DNA of 64,000 nucleotides from Apium graveolens (GCF_009905375.1 NC_133652.1:124579205-124643204), one strand, 5' to 3'; shown: positions 24,196-37,704, counted from the stretch's first letter. The notes: generated by a model not told the origin, from the sequence alone. Made by a program: numbers and translations.

Positions 24196-26450
24196 TGTAA
24201 CACCCCCAAATCCGGGGTCGGGGATCCGGGTTGTCACGAGTTCCATTTCCCTTAACAACACCCAATCTTAATAAATAATCAACTACTCTGTACTGTGACC
24301 CCACAATAAATACACACACCACAAGTTATAGTCTCAGAGATGAATATCCAAAAATAATCACAAGTCGTTTTATTCCACAATTATATGCCAATACACCTTA
24401 AACAGGTTTCTGAATAAATTTACATTTCTTTGCCATTATTACAATTCATAAATATACATAATCTGATACATCAAAAGTTGAAAGCCTAGCCTATTGGTAG
24501 TTCCTACCTCAGCTATGGCGGCATCAGTGCTTCTAGAAAACTGCGGAACGTCTCCTAACCTCTTGCGAATCGGGAGCTTGGTCCGGTTCATCTTGTCTAT
24601 CTGATGTTGTGTGATGAAAGAAGAAAGCAAGGGTGAGCAGCAAGCCCACCAAAATAATATGTATAATGATTAACAATATATGAGCCTTCTCATAGTACTC
24701 ATGAAAGTCTTGGTCAAAAGAAATGAACCAAGTTGATAACTTAATGCGATGAAGTCGCAAAATATTCAGTATATATATATACATATATACTTTTCAAAAT
24801 ATTGGAAGTCCTCTTCCATGCACAATATACACAAAGTCCCAGTGTATAACTGTATAAAAAAAATATCGTTGCAAGGTGATCTCATATATCTAACCTTGTC
24901 TCAACGTTTTTCTGAAAATCTTTGTCATTCATAAGACAATTATTAATTAGATATAAGTTTAAAAGATGAAGTTACAAGATACCCCAATATACTTATATCT
25001 TTCCCAAATACTACTTGAACTACCACCGTTCAAGTTATAATTAGCTTCAAAAGTTCATCACATAGATGAGACTATAAGGCAAGATTTGAATAGATTAAAT
25101 CTTTAAAATATTATCAAAATAAAATGAAGTTACGAGATACTTCATTTGATGTAAACATCATTTTGAAAACTTGACCCTGCCAACACTCAACAATCGCCCA
25201 AACGTAGCCTTTCTATCGAAGTGCTCTGGGTAGTGTTGCAGAAATTATCCAATTGGATGATGAACTCATTACGGGAGTTTGCCGCGCCAGGAAGACCACT
25301 TACGATGATCAGTCGTAGTAGTACAACCCCACCATTTTCTACATGTAGAGGAGAACCTGTCGGATTTACTTGTCAACCGAACACTGAACTCCTAAGGAAT
25401 GGACCGCCTTAGCGGAACTTCCAGGCCATTTGGGCCAATATAATAAGGCTGGGCCGGCGCTACTCGGCCACTTACGCCACTCCTAGTTCAGATGAAATCC
25501 ATGACTCTGAAACGTAAAGCTTGTCCCCACTTTCCCCAAGTAGAAACTTGTTGATACGGCTCCACCAAGAAGTCGTATCTATTTGGAAAGGAGAACTCAC
25601 CGATATTTCCCAGGCGATGCCTGTTAATGGATTAACTTGTTCCAAGAATTTTACTTCCCGAGTGTTGGGTAAGTAATCAATTCATTTATCAAAACAGCAA
25701 CCTTGTTGCGAATATAAAACACACCACAGAGCCGGATCCCTCAGGTTTTGAGCGAGTATTTAAATCCCCTTCGAAAGGAGGATCTTAAAAAAAATGAGTT
25801 TTGGGATCCGCTCTAACTTTTAAAAAAATCATTTTGAAGACTCGCAAAACATTTTTAAGAATGTTTGGAGTGAAGCTGATTTAATGAAGTAAATCAGTCC
25901 CCAGAATATTTAGAAAATGTCTGAATATTATTATTTAAATAATATTCCCATAAAGAATAATCTTTATAAAATAATTGAAGTAGAAGTTTTAAAACTTATA
26001 CTTGAAATGAATATTAAATAACCAAAGATATACCTATACGAAAGTACTATCTTTATTTGAATAATCAAAAGTGAGTTTGATTATCGACACCTTATTCTTT
26101 AATAAAATAAAGAATATATCTCAGCAAATAATCGGAGTCATAGATCCTCAAATGAATATTCATATAATATTCAATAAATAAAATAAGCTGAGTCATAAGC
26201 CCTCGAATGAATATTCAAAATAATATTCAATAAATAAATAAGCTGAGTCATAAGCCCTCGAATGAATATTATAAATAATATTCATTAAATAAAATAAAGG
26301 AGTCATACATCCTCAAATGAATATCTAAGTAATATTCAATAAATAATATAAAGGAGTCATAAGTCCTCGAATGAATATTCAAGATAATATTCATTAATAA
26401 AATCAAGTTATCGAATAAACCTTATTCGATTAATAGTTTTGAAAACTATA

Positions 26451-26494
<44 letters not shown>

Positions 26495-28534
26495 CTACTC
26501 GGGATCCTCGACTCCCGGTTTTAGAAAATGTTTTCACCTTTGGGTCCCTATACTAAGGGTATATGCAAATTACTGCTATTCTCTAGCATAGGTATTATCA
26601 ACTGAACCAACAGATATATTTGGCAAGAATACGAAACAGGCATGCATATATATACCATATCAGCATGCTTCAATATATCGCAACATTTGCTAATTAACCA
26701 ACATGCATCTATCGCAAGATAATGCATATACATATATACATCACAACAACAGTATAACGGATAGAAAACTTGCCTGAGCGACTGGGGGTTACGAATGGCT
26801 TGGGACGAGTCTGGTAACCTATAAACAACAAGTTGGAATTAAACCAAAGTCACTTGTAAATCTATACTCTAACCAACTCAGACTCTAACGCTCGTTTTGC
26901 GCTTACTGATTCTCTTAAGTCACTCGAGTACCCTCGGCTCCACCATTTTTAATAATTTAACCTTTACGAGTTTTAAGGCGATTCCTTCGCGAGTGTCTTA
27001 CCAACTGCCTAACACACTTACCATAAATGTTTCATGCATTAATTAACCCTTTTTGGTCTTTAACCTATGTTTCAAAGTAAGGCGAGGGGAAAAGTTTCGT
27101 TCGCGAAATGCCGTTACTTAAAACGGTCGTTTCTCCTAAACCGTGCATCGGAATCGAACGAACTACATATCAAAACGAAGCTCGTAACATGAGCTATCTA
27201 AACATGGCAGTGGTCATAATCTAGCAGGGGGTTCTCGGGTCCTAATGTTATGCACAAAAACAGTCCAAAGAAAATCGGACGTTACGACGGCTATGTTTAC
27301 GCGATTACCAATGTTTAAACTACTCCAATTAACCACCAACCAACTCATAACCATCAATACAACAAAACTTCACCTAAACCATACCACATCAGTCCATAAT
27401 CTCCAAGGTTTTCAACTCAAACAACCACAATCACGACCTATGAACTATAATCAAGCTTCAATTACCAAAAACACTTCCAAATCAAACCAAACTACTAATA
27501 ATCACAATCCATGCTTCTCATTTCACAACACCAACCATTAAACTTACTAACAAATAAAGTAAAGGCTAGGGTTTGAAGTTTATACCTTCCTTGGGAGGTG
27601 TTAAGTTGCTAGGAAGCCTTAGGGAGCCTCCTACAAGCTTGATCTTTCCAAAGAAATCAAGAACACAAAGTTAGGCTTTGAAGTTTCTAAAAGTCCTATT
27701 TAAAGAACTGTAAAAATGAGGGTCTTACCATGATTATTTGGACGATACTTGTGAACAAGAGTTGTAGGCCATCTCAATACCTTTCCAATGAGCTATAGAA
27801 CATAATATTTGAGTGAGAAATGAAGGAGATACAGCAGTTTTAGTGTTCTGGTTCTGTTTTGGCCGAGAGCATGAAGAACAATGCCTTGGTTTCTTTTTGA
27901 TTTTGATGAAAAATGATTTGCTTGGCTTGGTTGGTTTGATTTTTGTGTTTATTTTAGTAAATTACCTAGTTGCCCTTGATTTTGTGTGATTAAAAAGCCA
28001 CCACATCTCCTTCCTTCCCATGTCATGCTTGTGTCATCCTCATGATGTCATCCTCCCCTCCTTGTCCTCTTCTCATTGGTTGGGTGACATCATCCTCTCT
28101 AATCCCTTTGATTAACTTCCTAATTGTTTGCCTAATGACCGCTGATCTGTTATACGGTTCGCTTAACTTTCGTTTTCGTTTATCGTTTGAAGGATCATAC
28201 CCGGGATCTTATTACTTAGGTTCCCTTAACCTTTCTCAATATATTATATTCCTTTTATGATCCTCTCCTATAATCCTTTAATTTAAATCTTTTTTATCCT
28301 GTTACCTTTTTCTCAAATCTTTCCGTATCTAGTGTATTTCCGGGAAAAATCAAAGTGTTCGGATTTGGATTCTGACGATCTTTACATACACTTATATCCC
28401 ATATAAAGTACTAATAAAATCTCAGAATATCCATATCAGGACCCCTACATAGTGTGGCATAAAAAGTTTTCTCATTCAGCAAAAACACTATTCATAAGGG
28501 TTTCAAAAATTTCCCAAAAATTGGGGTTATTACA
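24196..28534 (-). repeat. 5' LTR of the gypsy element
   Basis: 4339 bp, nearly identical to the LTR at 14407-18759. Differences noticed by eye include single bases near 24738, 25076, 26215, 27204, 27692, 27744, 27988, 28125, 28149 and 28288, plus a shorter AT tract. The right end is followed by the target duplication GGTTT. Confidence 0.95.
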
Positions 28535-28919
28535 GGTTTCCTCTTCCATATACCTCTAGTGTGAATCTCCTCCTCCCGGGTCCTTAGCAATCCCTAAAAA
28601 TGAACAAAAAAACCTTTTAGTAACAAGTTAAATTTATGCATTTACTTATAAACTAAGATGCACGAGTATGCAAAAAAACTATATATGTGTATATGATCCT
28701 GTCATCAACCCATCTTTCTGGACCCAGGCTTTGCATCGCAGACGCATGTATATGATAGCTCTAAACTGTAAGACCACCCACGATCTTCAGCTCATTTCTT
28801 ATGCCCCATTCCCAATCCTCATATATCTAATTCTTATTTGTTATGCTCAAACTCTTTGTGATACTCCACTTTTCTTCTTTCATCCTACGGATTGTAAGCG
28901 TCACATGTCTACTAGATGA
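28535..28919. other. right flank of the gypsy insertion, no gene seen
   Basis: Starts with target-duplication copy GGTTT. Before the insertion it was continuous with 14100-14406. It contains no clear coding region. It may be the downstream part of the decayed plant-mobile-domain-like gene to its right. Confidence 0.4.
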
Positions 28920-30110
28920 TGCAGTAGTCTGGGGAGGTTGACACACATGTTGGGATGGTTGTGTCATATGATTGAGATCCTAAGCAGGAATGGATGCAAT
29001 GTCAATGTTGTCAATGGAATCCAATTTAATATTCTCAAATGTGGGAGGTGTATAAGCCGATCCTTTAATCTTCTTCATCAACTGTGTGAAAGGTGTAATG
29101 AAGGTACTAGAAATTCTCCCAAACTCATGAACTCTGCAAGACCCTAGCACCAAACTGCTTCAACATATTAAGCCCAACAATAATCGCTTCAAAACTAATT
29201 ATATACGAATAATATGTGTGAAGTGAAGGATGGAATATGATAATCTGTCATGTAATATGTATAATATGAAATATGAAAGATTGTAGGATACCTACAACTT
29301 TATATCATACAACTCCCTGATTTTGTACTCTTGCTGATGATATAGATCCGGCTTCCCTATCCAGATACAAGATACATTCACATACCACGCCATGTAATAG
29401 CTTCAAAAGTAATATCAACCATGTCATCATAAAAGGCCATTCAAATCTGGACAGAATATGGCTAATCTATCAATATCAATAAACAACCAAACAAGTCAAT
29501 CATCTCCTGCAAACATAACCTCCCTAGGCCCCATGTAACCGACCATGTTCCCTGGCTCCCGCGAAATCTGGGGACTAACACCAAATTGTCTGCTCACCTT
29601 ATCCGGATGTTTCCACTTAACCACATCATAGCATACGAGGGACACTCGACCATACCCAGCTACATGTGCCTGTATCATCTCCCAGACAATAAACTCCTCG
29701 AATTTAGCATATGTCTTCCAAACCACCTCATTACCAGCAACACCATCAAACTCACCCCTATAAAATGGTATACTATGGTGAGGACCTCCCTTCCTGCGCT
29801 TCTTTGAAATACCCTGATGAGTAAAATATGCTCATCCCTCAGCAATCGGATATCAAATTAATATCCACCGCCAACACAACATAGGTGTTTGCAAATATCC
29901 CAAACCCGAACATGTGTAACAACTCCCTCTGCGGTCTTCTTGACTTCCAATCCCGCAACGACTTATTACCATAATAGCTCTCCAACCTTTTCTCCCTTCA
30001 CCGTGAAGTCCCAAACATCCTCACTAAAATGATACCGGTTATCCCAAATTATGATATGGCGATTCAGTCGAGGTAACATATTCCCGAAATCGTAAAAATT
30101 ATCCATCCCT
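28920..30110 (-). pseudogene. decayed plant-mobile-domain (PMD)-like gene
   Basis: Minus-strand reading. About 30110-30020 gives a stretch around MDNFYDFGNMLPRLNRH and WDNRYHFSEDVWDF. About 29726-29496 gives VSLVCYDVVKWKHPDKVSRQFG. This fits the pattern of the plant mobile domain, found in MAIN-like proteins and in transposon-captured genes, where a conserved segment runs from a hydrophobic strand through VxxHxPxRVxRQFG. A proline/threonine-rich tail appears near 29070-28920. Frames are broken between the parts by stops near 29840 and 29500. It could be an old captured gene in a Mutator-like element; no ends were found. Confidence 0.45.
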
Positions 30111-30190
30111 GAAAGATATTTACGACATATTCAATATTACATGAAAATTAAATGATAACCATGATTTCAAATTAAAATACCATCACAATA
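30111..30190. other. AT-rich left flank of Copia-1
   Basis: Short AT-rich stretch ending at the target duplication GAAAA (30191-30195). If the PMD-like gene once started here, Copia-1 landed just upstream of it. Confidence 0.4.
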
Positions 30191-30195
30191 GAAAA

Positions 30196-30803
30196 TGTTA
30201 GATATATTTGATAATGTCAAGACTAATGTGATTTATGTTTAGTTTACAGATCTTACTTAAACAGGACAAATCAGTACTTAACTAAAATCAGCACTTATAC
30301 TGAAGTCAGAACTTAAGTCATCAGTACTTAAGGTTCAGAAGATATTTATCAGAAGATAATATCAGGACTTAAAGGAAACGTTCAGATAAGGAAGGCAGCT
30401 GATTCACAGGAAGAGAAGATCGAGACAAACATAAGAAGAGATATGCATGAAGAAGGAATTCTATGAAGAATAGAATACTTGGAAGAAAAGATATCTGATT
30501 GATATATTTTAGGAAGCAGAATTATATTCCATATCAATTAGCGATTATCTTGTAACTGTGTAGTATATAAACACAGACATAGGGTTTACACTATAAGTGT
30601 TATCATAATCGAGAAGATTATTCATTGTAACCCTAGCAGCTCTCGTGATATTTGTTCATCACTGAGAGAGAACAGTTCCATACTGTAACAGAGTTTATTG
30701 TTTTGAATAAAGTTTGTTTTCTGTTACTTGAGTTAATAAAGTTCGATTTGATTGTGCTATACACTGTATTCACCCCTCTCTACAGTGTGTGTGTGACCTA
30801 ACA
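30196..30803 (+). repeat. Copia-1 5' LTR
   Basis: 608 bp, TGTTAG...CTAACA. The U3 part (about 30250-30400) has clustered words of the type CAGTACTTAA and CAGAACTTAA. A TATA box TATATAA lies at 30564-30570, so transcription should start near 30595. Confidence 0.95.
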
Positions 30804-30805
30804 AG

Positions 30806-30818
30806 TGGTATCCGAGCC
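30806..30818 (+). other. Copia-1 primer binding site
   Basis: TGGTATCCGAGCC, two bases after the LTR. It has one mismatch (C for A) to the initiator tRNA-Met complement TGGTATCAGAGCC that Copia-2 and the gypsy element carry unchanged. Confidence 0.85.
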
Positions 30819-30859
30819 TATCTGTTAACACACAAACATTTTAAGATCCAAACACAATC

Positions 30860-33198
30860 ATGTCTGAAGTAGAAACTCCAACTAAGCCCACCAAAGCTGA
30901 AGAACCTCCAAAGACACAAATTCAAAGCCGATATGAGACTATTAGAGTTCCCATATTGAGACCATCTGAATATTCCATATGGAAGGTGAGGATGACCATG
31001 TTTCTGGAAGCTATAGATCCAGAATATCTTGATAGAATCAATGAAGGGCCTCACAAACCAACCAAGCTCGCAGTTGCAGTTGCAGGTGAAGCAGCAAAGT
31101 CTGTACCAAAGGAGAAGAGTGATTACACTGCTGAAGATATCGCATCAATTGCTAAGGATGCTAAGGTACGACACTTACTGCATAGTGCTATTGATAATGT
31201 AATGTCAAACAGGGTAATAAACTGCAAGACTGCAAAGGAGATATGGGATGCCTTGGAAACAAGGTGCCAGGGAACTGATTCGATCAAGAATAACAGGAAG
31301 ACAATACTCACTCAAGAGTATGAACACTTTGACTCAAAGGCTAATGAGTCATTGACTGATTTATATGATAGATTTGTCAAACTCTTGAATGATTTGTCAC
31401 TGGTTGATAAGGAGTATGATCTTGAAGATTCAAACCTAAAATTCCTGTTGGCTCTTCCTGAAAGCTGGGATTTGAAGGCAACAACAATAAGAGACAACTA
31501 TAATCTTGATGAAACAACTCTTGATGAAATTTATGGAATGCTCAAGACTCATGAACTTGAGATGGAACAAAGAAGCAAGAGGAAAGGAGGAAAGTCAAGG
31601 ACAGTTGCTCTTAAGGCTGAAGAAGAATCCCCCAAGACAGCTACCTCAAGGAAAGACAAGGGTAAAGCTCTCTTCATAAAGTCTGATACTGAGTCATCAA
31701 GTTCTGAAAGTGATGATGACTCAGAATCTGAAAGCTTGCCTGAGACGGATGCTGATGAAAAGATGATGAAGCTGTGTGCTCTTATAGTGAAAAGAATCAC
31801 AAAGATTGCATACAGAAAGTTCAGGAAGGGAAAGAAGTTTTCCAGGAAAGGCGCAAGTTCTGATAAGAAGAATTTCAGAAAATCTGAGGGCAGAGGAGGA
31901 AAGTCTGACAGAAGAGATTATACAAATGTCAAATGCTACAACTGTGGTGAGAAATGCCACATATCTCCTGATTGCAAGAAAGTGAAGAGTGATAAAGGCA
32001 AGGCTCTTGTCACAAAGAAGAAAAGCTGGACAGACACCTCAGATTCTGAAAGTGAGGAGAATTATGCCCTGATGGCAAATGCTGATACGGCAAGTGTTGA
32101 AAGTAGTTCTGAAGCTGCTGAGTTAAAGGTACCTCAAACTACTTATGCCTTTCATACTGATGATATTAATGAGTTGAGAAGATATCTTAAAACCATGTTC
32201 ATTAGTTATAGAGATCAAACTTTAACATGTGAAAGATTAACTTCTAAAAATATTGCTTGCAAAAAGAGGAATGATTATTTAGAAAAAGAGTTAGTCATGT
32301 TCCATCAAACTCAGAAAGATAGAGATGATGCTTTGTATGTTAGGGATGAAGTGCTTAAAATGAATGAATCTCTAAAAGCTGAGTTAGAAAAGGAAAGAGA
32401 GATTATCAGGACTTGGACTAACTCTAGCAGAACAACTCAAAATTTGTTAAGTAGTGAAAACTGGAAAGAGGGCTTAGGTTATGGAGAGGATAAGAATGAT
32501 AAAGGAACTGTAGATATTAAGCCTGTAGTTGTTAAACAAAAGCCAAAGTTAAAACCTGTTAAGTTTGTAGCTGTAAAGTCTGATACTGAGAAATCAGAAG
32601 TTAAGAAGGAATTAACTTCTGACAAACTAAAACAGGAAAAGACAACTGAAGTAAATGTAGGCTTAATGACAAAGAAGCAGCTTAAGTATAAGCTGAAAGA
32701 AGTTAAGAATGCAAACAAGGTAAAATTATCTAGGAAAAATAGGAATGGAAAGGAAGGTGTGAATAAAAGCAATGATTATAAGCCTGTTCCTGATGCTCCT
32801 AGAAAAATATGTCATAACTGTGGAAGTTCTAACCATCTGGCTTCTTTTTGCAGGAAGAATAAGACATAAACTCCTTACCTTCAAAGTCAGGAGTTAAGAG
32901 TCAGTCTGTTAGATGTAAGCCACAAAATCCTTGTTTTCATTGTGGTAGTTTATGGCATTCCATTTATACTTGTAAAAAATATTATAGTTTGTACTATGAT
33001 TATTATCAAATAAAACCTTCTTTAAAGAAAGTTACCCTTGTTCCTTCTAGTGTAAGTTCTGATTCAAAGACTGATAGTGTAAATTCTGATAAGAAAAATG
33101 TTAACATAAACTCTGATGCTAAATCCGCTGCAAATGTTAACAGACTTAATAAGGCCAAAGGATCCAAGCATGTCCGGGTCCTTAAAACTAATCATTAG
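30860..33198 (+). pseudogene. Copia-1 gag (frameshifted near its end)
   Basis: The first open part (30860-32869, 669 codons) starts MSEVETPTKP. It has a copia gag (UBN2/DUF4219-type) domain at about residues 30-240, a Lys/Ser/Glu-rich linker, a CCHC zinc knuckle (CYNCGEKCHISPDC), a coiled-coil-like region and a second knuckle (CHNCGSSNHLASFC) at the end. It then stops at TAA. A shift of frame near 32862 gives a continuing open frame with a third CCHC knuckle (CFHCGSLWHSIYTC, about 32932-32973) up to TAG at 33196. I therefore read one gag broken by a single-base indel. Gag proteins form the virus-like particle that packages element RNA. Confidence 0.85.
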
Positions 33199-33210
33199 TG
33201 GTCTTTGTGA

Positions 33211-36200
33211 TTGCAGGGCAACAGGAAAAACATCCTAGTTCTGGACAGTGGATGTTCAGGACATATGACTGGAAATAAAGCCCTACTATCAGACTTTGTG
33301 GAGAAGGCTGGCCCAAGTGTTTCTTATGGAGATGACAACATTGGAAAAACATTGGGATATGACAATATCAATCTTGGGAATGTCATCATTAAGGAAGTAG
33401 CTCTGGTCTCATGACTTAAACACAATCTGCTGAGTGTAAGTCAAATCTGTGAGAGAGGTTATCATGTGGATTTCTTTGAAGAACACTGTGAAGTTGTAAG
33501 TAAATCTATAGGCAAAGTTGTTCTGAAAGGATACAGGCGTGGTAACATCTACGAAGCCAAGCTTTCAACAAGTACTAATGGTTCTGCAATCTGTCTGATG
33601 AGTAGAGCATCAATTGAAGAAAGCTGGAATTGGCACAAGAAACTCTCTCATTTAAATTTCAACAATATAAATGAACTAGTTAAGAAAGATCTTGTGAGAG
33701 GACTGCCAAAGTCAGTATTTGCTCCTGATGGTCTTTGTGATTCTTGTCAGAAGGCTAAACAAAGGAAATCCTCATTCAAGAGCAAGACTGAATCATCAAT
33801 TCTTGAGCCTTATCACCTTCTACATGTTGATCTATTTGGTCCAGTAAATGTCATGTCTATTGCAAAGAAGAAATATGCTATGGTCATAGTGGATGAGTTC
33901 ACCAGATACACATGGGTGTATTTCTTGCACACAAAAAGTGAATCTGCATCTATCTTGATTGATCATGTCAGGCAACTGGATAAATTGGTCAAAGATTCCG
34001 TGAAAATAATAAGGAGTGATAATAGTACTGAGTTCAAGAATTTGATAATGGAAGAGTTCTGCAAAAACCATGGAATCAAGCAGGAATTCTCTCCTCCTGG
34101 AACTCCACAGCAAAATGGAGTTGTTGAAAGAAAGTTTAGAACTCTTATTGAAGCTGTACGAACAATGCTTGATGAAGCAAAGCTTCCAACCTATTTCTGG
34201 GCCGAAGCTGTGCAGACTGCTTGTTTTACTCAGAATGCAACACTAATTAACAAGCATAGAAAGACACCATATGAGATGGTGAAGAAAAAGAATCCAAATC
34301 TGAAGTATTTTCACGTGTTTGGATGCAAGTGTTTTGTTCTTAAGACTCACCCTGAACAGCTGTCCAAGTTTGATCTAAAAGCCGATGAAAGAATTTTTGT
34401 TGGGTATCCACTTTCCACAAAAGCCTTCAGAGTCTATAACTTGAGAACAAGAGTGGTCATGGAATCTATCAATGTCTCCTTTGATGATAAGAAGGTTACT
34501 GGGCTTGAAGACTTCAATGATCATGAGCAGCTGAGATTTGAAAATGAAGACTTAAATTCTGATACTGAAAATCCTGACAACCTAAATCCTGATACTGCAA
34601 ACTCTGATGAATTAAACTCTGATGTTATTGAAACTGTGGTGACTACGCCAAAGGAAGATGCACCAATGCAGGGGGCATACTCAAGATATAACCACATCTC
34701 AAGAAGCATCATAACATACATCTGGCTCTTCAAGTTCTGATTCGTCAAGTTATGATAAGCCAAGTACTGAGAGCATAGTTTCAGGGGGAGCATCAGAAAA
34801 TGTTGATGAAGATAGCATGGATCAAGGGGGAGCATCCAGTTCTAGAGAAAACCTTCCATCTGCAAGGAAGTGGACAAAATCACATACACCTGATTTAATA
34901 ATTGGAAATCCTGATGCAGGAGTCAGAACTAGAACAGCTACTTCAAGTGAATGTCTTTACAATTCTTTTCTTTCTCAGACTGAACCAAAGAAAGTGGAAG
35001 AAGCACTTCAAGATGCTGATTGGGTGCAAGCAATGCAGGAAGAGTTAAATGAATTTGAAAGAAACAAAGTCTGGACCCTAGTGCAAAGACCAAAGAACAG
35101 ATCTGTTGTTGGTACAAAGTGGGTATTCAGAAACAAAACTGACAGTGATGGCATAATTACAAGAAATAAGGCAAGGTTGGTTGCAAAATGATATTCTCAA
35201 CAGGAGGGAATTGATTATTTTTGGCTTATGCTGCTCATAAAAAGTTTACTGTCTTTCAAATGGATGTGAAAAGTGCTTTTCTCAATGGAGAATTGGAGGA
35301 GGAAGTATATGTTGAACAACCTCCAGGTTTTGTAGATCCCAAATATCCAGATTATGTCTACAGGCTTGATAAAGAACTCTATGGCCTTACTTCTGGTTCA
35401 GATATATGTTGATGATATCATCTTTGGTTCTACAAATGACAGACTTTGCAAGAAGTTTGCCAAACTGATGCAGTCCAGGTATCAATTGAGTATGATGGGG
35501 GAACTTAGCTATTTTCTGGGCCTTCAAGTCAAGTAGAATGAAGAAGGCACTTTTATTTGTCAAACCAAGTACACCAGAAATTTGCTGAAGAAATTTGGGA
35601 TGCAAGATTGTTCAAGTGCATCCACTCTCATGGCCACTACAACAAAACTGGATAAGGATACTGGTAAATCAGTAGATATTACTGATTACAGAGGTATGAT
35701 TGGCTCTCTACTCTATCTAACTGCTAGTAGACTTGATATCATGTATGCTACCTGTCTTTGTGCAAGATTTCAAGCAGATCCAAGAGAACCTCACTTAAAA
35801 GCTGTGAAAAGGATTTTTAAATATCTTAAGGGAACAGTTGATCTGGGATTGTGGTATCCCAGAGAATCAGATTTTAAACTAATATGTTACTCAGATGCAG
35901 ATTTTGCAGGTTACAAAATTGACAGGAAAAGCACAAGTGGAAGCTGCCAATTTCTTGGAGGCAGATTGGTTTCTTGGTTTAGCAAGAAACAAAAGTCAAT
36001 TTTTACATCAACTGCAGAAGCAGAGTACATTGCTACAGGAAGCTGTTGTACACAGATTCTTTGGATGAAGAATCAGTTACTGGATTATGGGTTAAAATAT
36101 TTTAAAATCCCTATTTACTGTGATAATCAAAGTGCTATTACTATGATAGGTAATCGAGTTCAACACTCAATGACAAAGCACATCAGCATTAGGTACCACT

Positions 36201-36361
36201 TCATAAGGGAACATGTGGATGAAGGTACAGTGGAATTGCACTTTGTTCCAACAGATCAACAACTAGCAGATATCTTCACAAAACCACTGTGTGAAGCTAC
36301 TTTTACAAGATTGGTAAATGAACTTGGAATGGTTTCAGGTTCTTTCTCTAAATCTGCTTAG
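33211..36361 (+). pseudogene. Copia-1 pol (protease, integrase, RT, RNase H; several breaks)
   Basis: Order: aspartic protease with LDSGCSGHMTG (about 33238-33270); integrase zinc region (WHKKLSH ... CDSCQKAK); DDE core with HVDLFGP, RSDNSTEF and NGVVERK; a spacer rich in NSD/NPD; RT with YVDDIIFG (about 35407-35430); RNase H with YSDADF and STAEAEY. The frame ends LGMVSGSFSKSA then stop. Breaks: TGA at 33412; a frameshift near 34680; TGA at 35189; a deletion near 35217 removing part of the RT palm; a larger deletion near 35392 just before the YVDD segment; TAG at 35534. No full polyprotein can be made. Confidence 0.9.
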
Positions 36362-37704
36362 TTTTGTTCTGATGCATCAGACTTTATGATCAGTATTTAC
36401 AGAAATTACTCTCTTTGTGTATTCTGTGCTTAATTGAAAATTGCTTAAGTACTGACTGTTGTCTGATGTGACTTTCTAAACTCTGATAGTGATATGACTA
36501 TTTATGTAACTATTCAATCCTATGAGGATACCTTTGCTAGACGCTGACCTAGTAATCTTCAATACACTAGAGATCCCATGTTAGAAGTAATTATTTCTGT
36601 GGAAATCTATTGACACAAGCAAATTCTGATATTGAGCTTAGTTGAGTTTACTTTGTCTATCTTATTACTAAGTCAAAAACTAGAATAATGCTTCTCATCT
36701 GTTAAGTTCTGATTCTAGTAAATCTGTTGAATGTACTAAGTGCTGATAAACCTCACTTATAAAAAAAAGGAAAAGAAACAAGGAATAAAAATCAGGTACT
36801 CCTTTGAGATCTAGAGTAAAAATGTGGAAGGGACGACCCAAGTGCATTGCTGATATTAAGTAAAATGCATCAGAAAAGCAAATAAATATTTTTCTTGGTG
36901 ACTTTTTACACTCTATGATTACTGGAGAAATACTCTGATAATAGCATAAATTCTGATAAGCAGTCGTGACTCACTTACACTGAGAAGGCACTGTAAAATG
37001 GAATTTAAAAAGATGCACAAAATTAGCACAAAACAGTTATGGTGGACTCAAGCATGAACTCATTCAATAGTAGGCTTCAGAATAATGACAGATTTTCAGT
37101 AAAGTTTTAGTTATGCCTTATTTCTAAGATGTTCTGAAGTGAATCAGACTTTACTCTTTATTTGATATTTAGCGTAATGCACACACTAACACTTCATATG
37201 AATGATGAAAATTTCTGTGGTGATCCATGTTGTTGTAGATGAATAGTTTATGTGTCAAATTGCATAAATTCTGAGGACAGGTTCTGTTGAGCGTTCTGAT
37301 GATTAAGTTCTGAAGAATCGATATCAGAATTTGGTTGAAGAATTACGGAGATAGGCATTCATTTTTCGAGTTCAGAAATCATGTTCTGATGACTGTTAAG
37401 TTCTGATATAAGTCTAAGTTCTGATATTAAATTCTGATCCTTTACTTGACTTATTTGTGGTTACAATTTGAAACAGTCTCCTTTTTAAATCAGAATATGT
37501 TTGGGTAGAATATTAACAGTCAATCTAATTAGGGTTAGTAGAACACGTACATGTACAGTAATTTTTACTTGTTTCTTGTGCGCATTAAACCCTGTCTTAA
37601 ACTTCCAATGACTGTTTTTCGTCTTCCCAGCTAGGGAGACGGGGTAGAATTATTTCTACCTATCCGCATTAAATTATCCATGCGTCTCCTGGCATTCTTC
37701 TTCC
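36362..37704 (+). other. Copia-1 spacer between pol and accessory ORFs
   Basis: Non-coding. It carries many copies of the element word (A)AGTTCTGAT, densest at about 37395-37440, where three to four copies occur within 50 bases. No frame longer than 60 codons with protein features was seen. Confidence 0.6.

Larger units (their letters stand above)
14407..28534 (-). mobile_element. complete Ty3/gypsy chromovirus-type LTR retrotransposon insertion, non-autonomous
   Basis: A 14.1-kb element in minus orientation. It has two LTRs of about 4.35 kb, PBS next to the right (5') LTR, PPT next to the left (3') LTR, and a perfect 5-bp target duplication GGTTT (14402-14406 and 28535-28539). By eye the LTRs differ by only about a dozen substitutions plus AT-repeat length, so the insertion is young. 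The 5.4-kb interior contains recognisable gag, reverse transcriptase, RNase H, integrase and chromodomain pieces. All are broken by stops and frameshifts and partly out of order. The element must have used proteins supplied by an intact relative. The chromodomain places it among chromoviruses; the Tekay/Del clade is the best guess. Confidence 0.95.
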
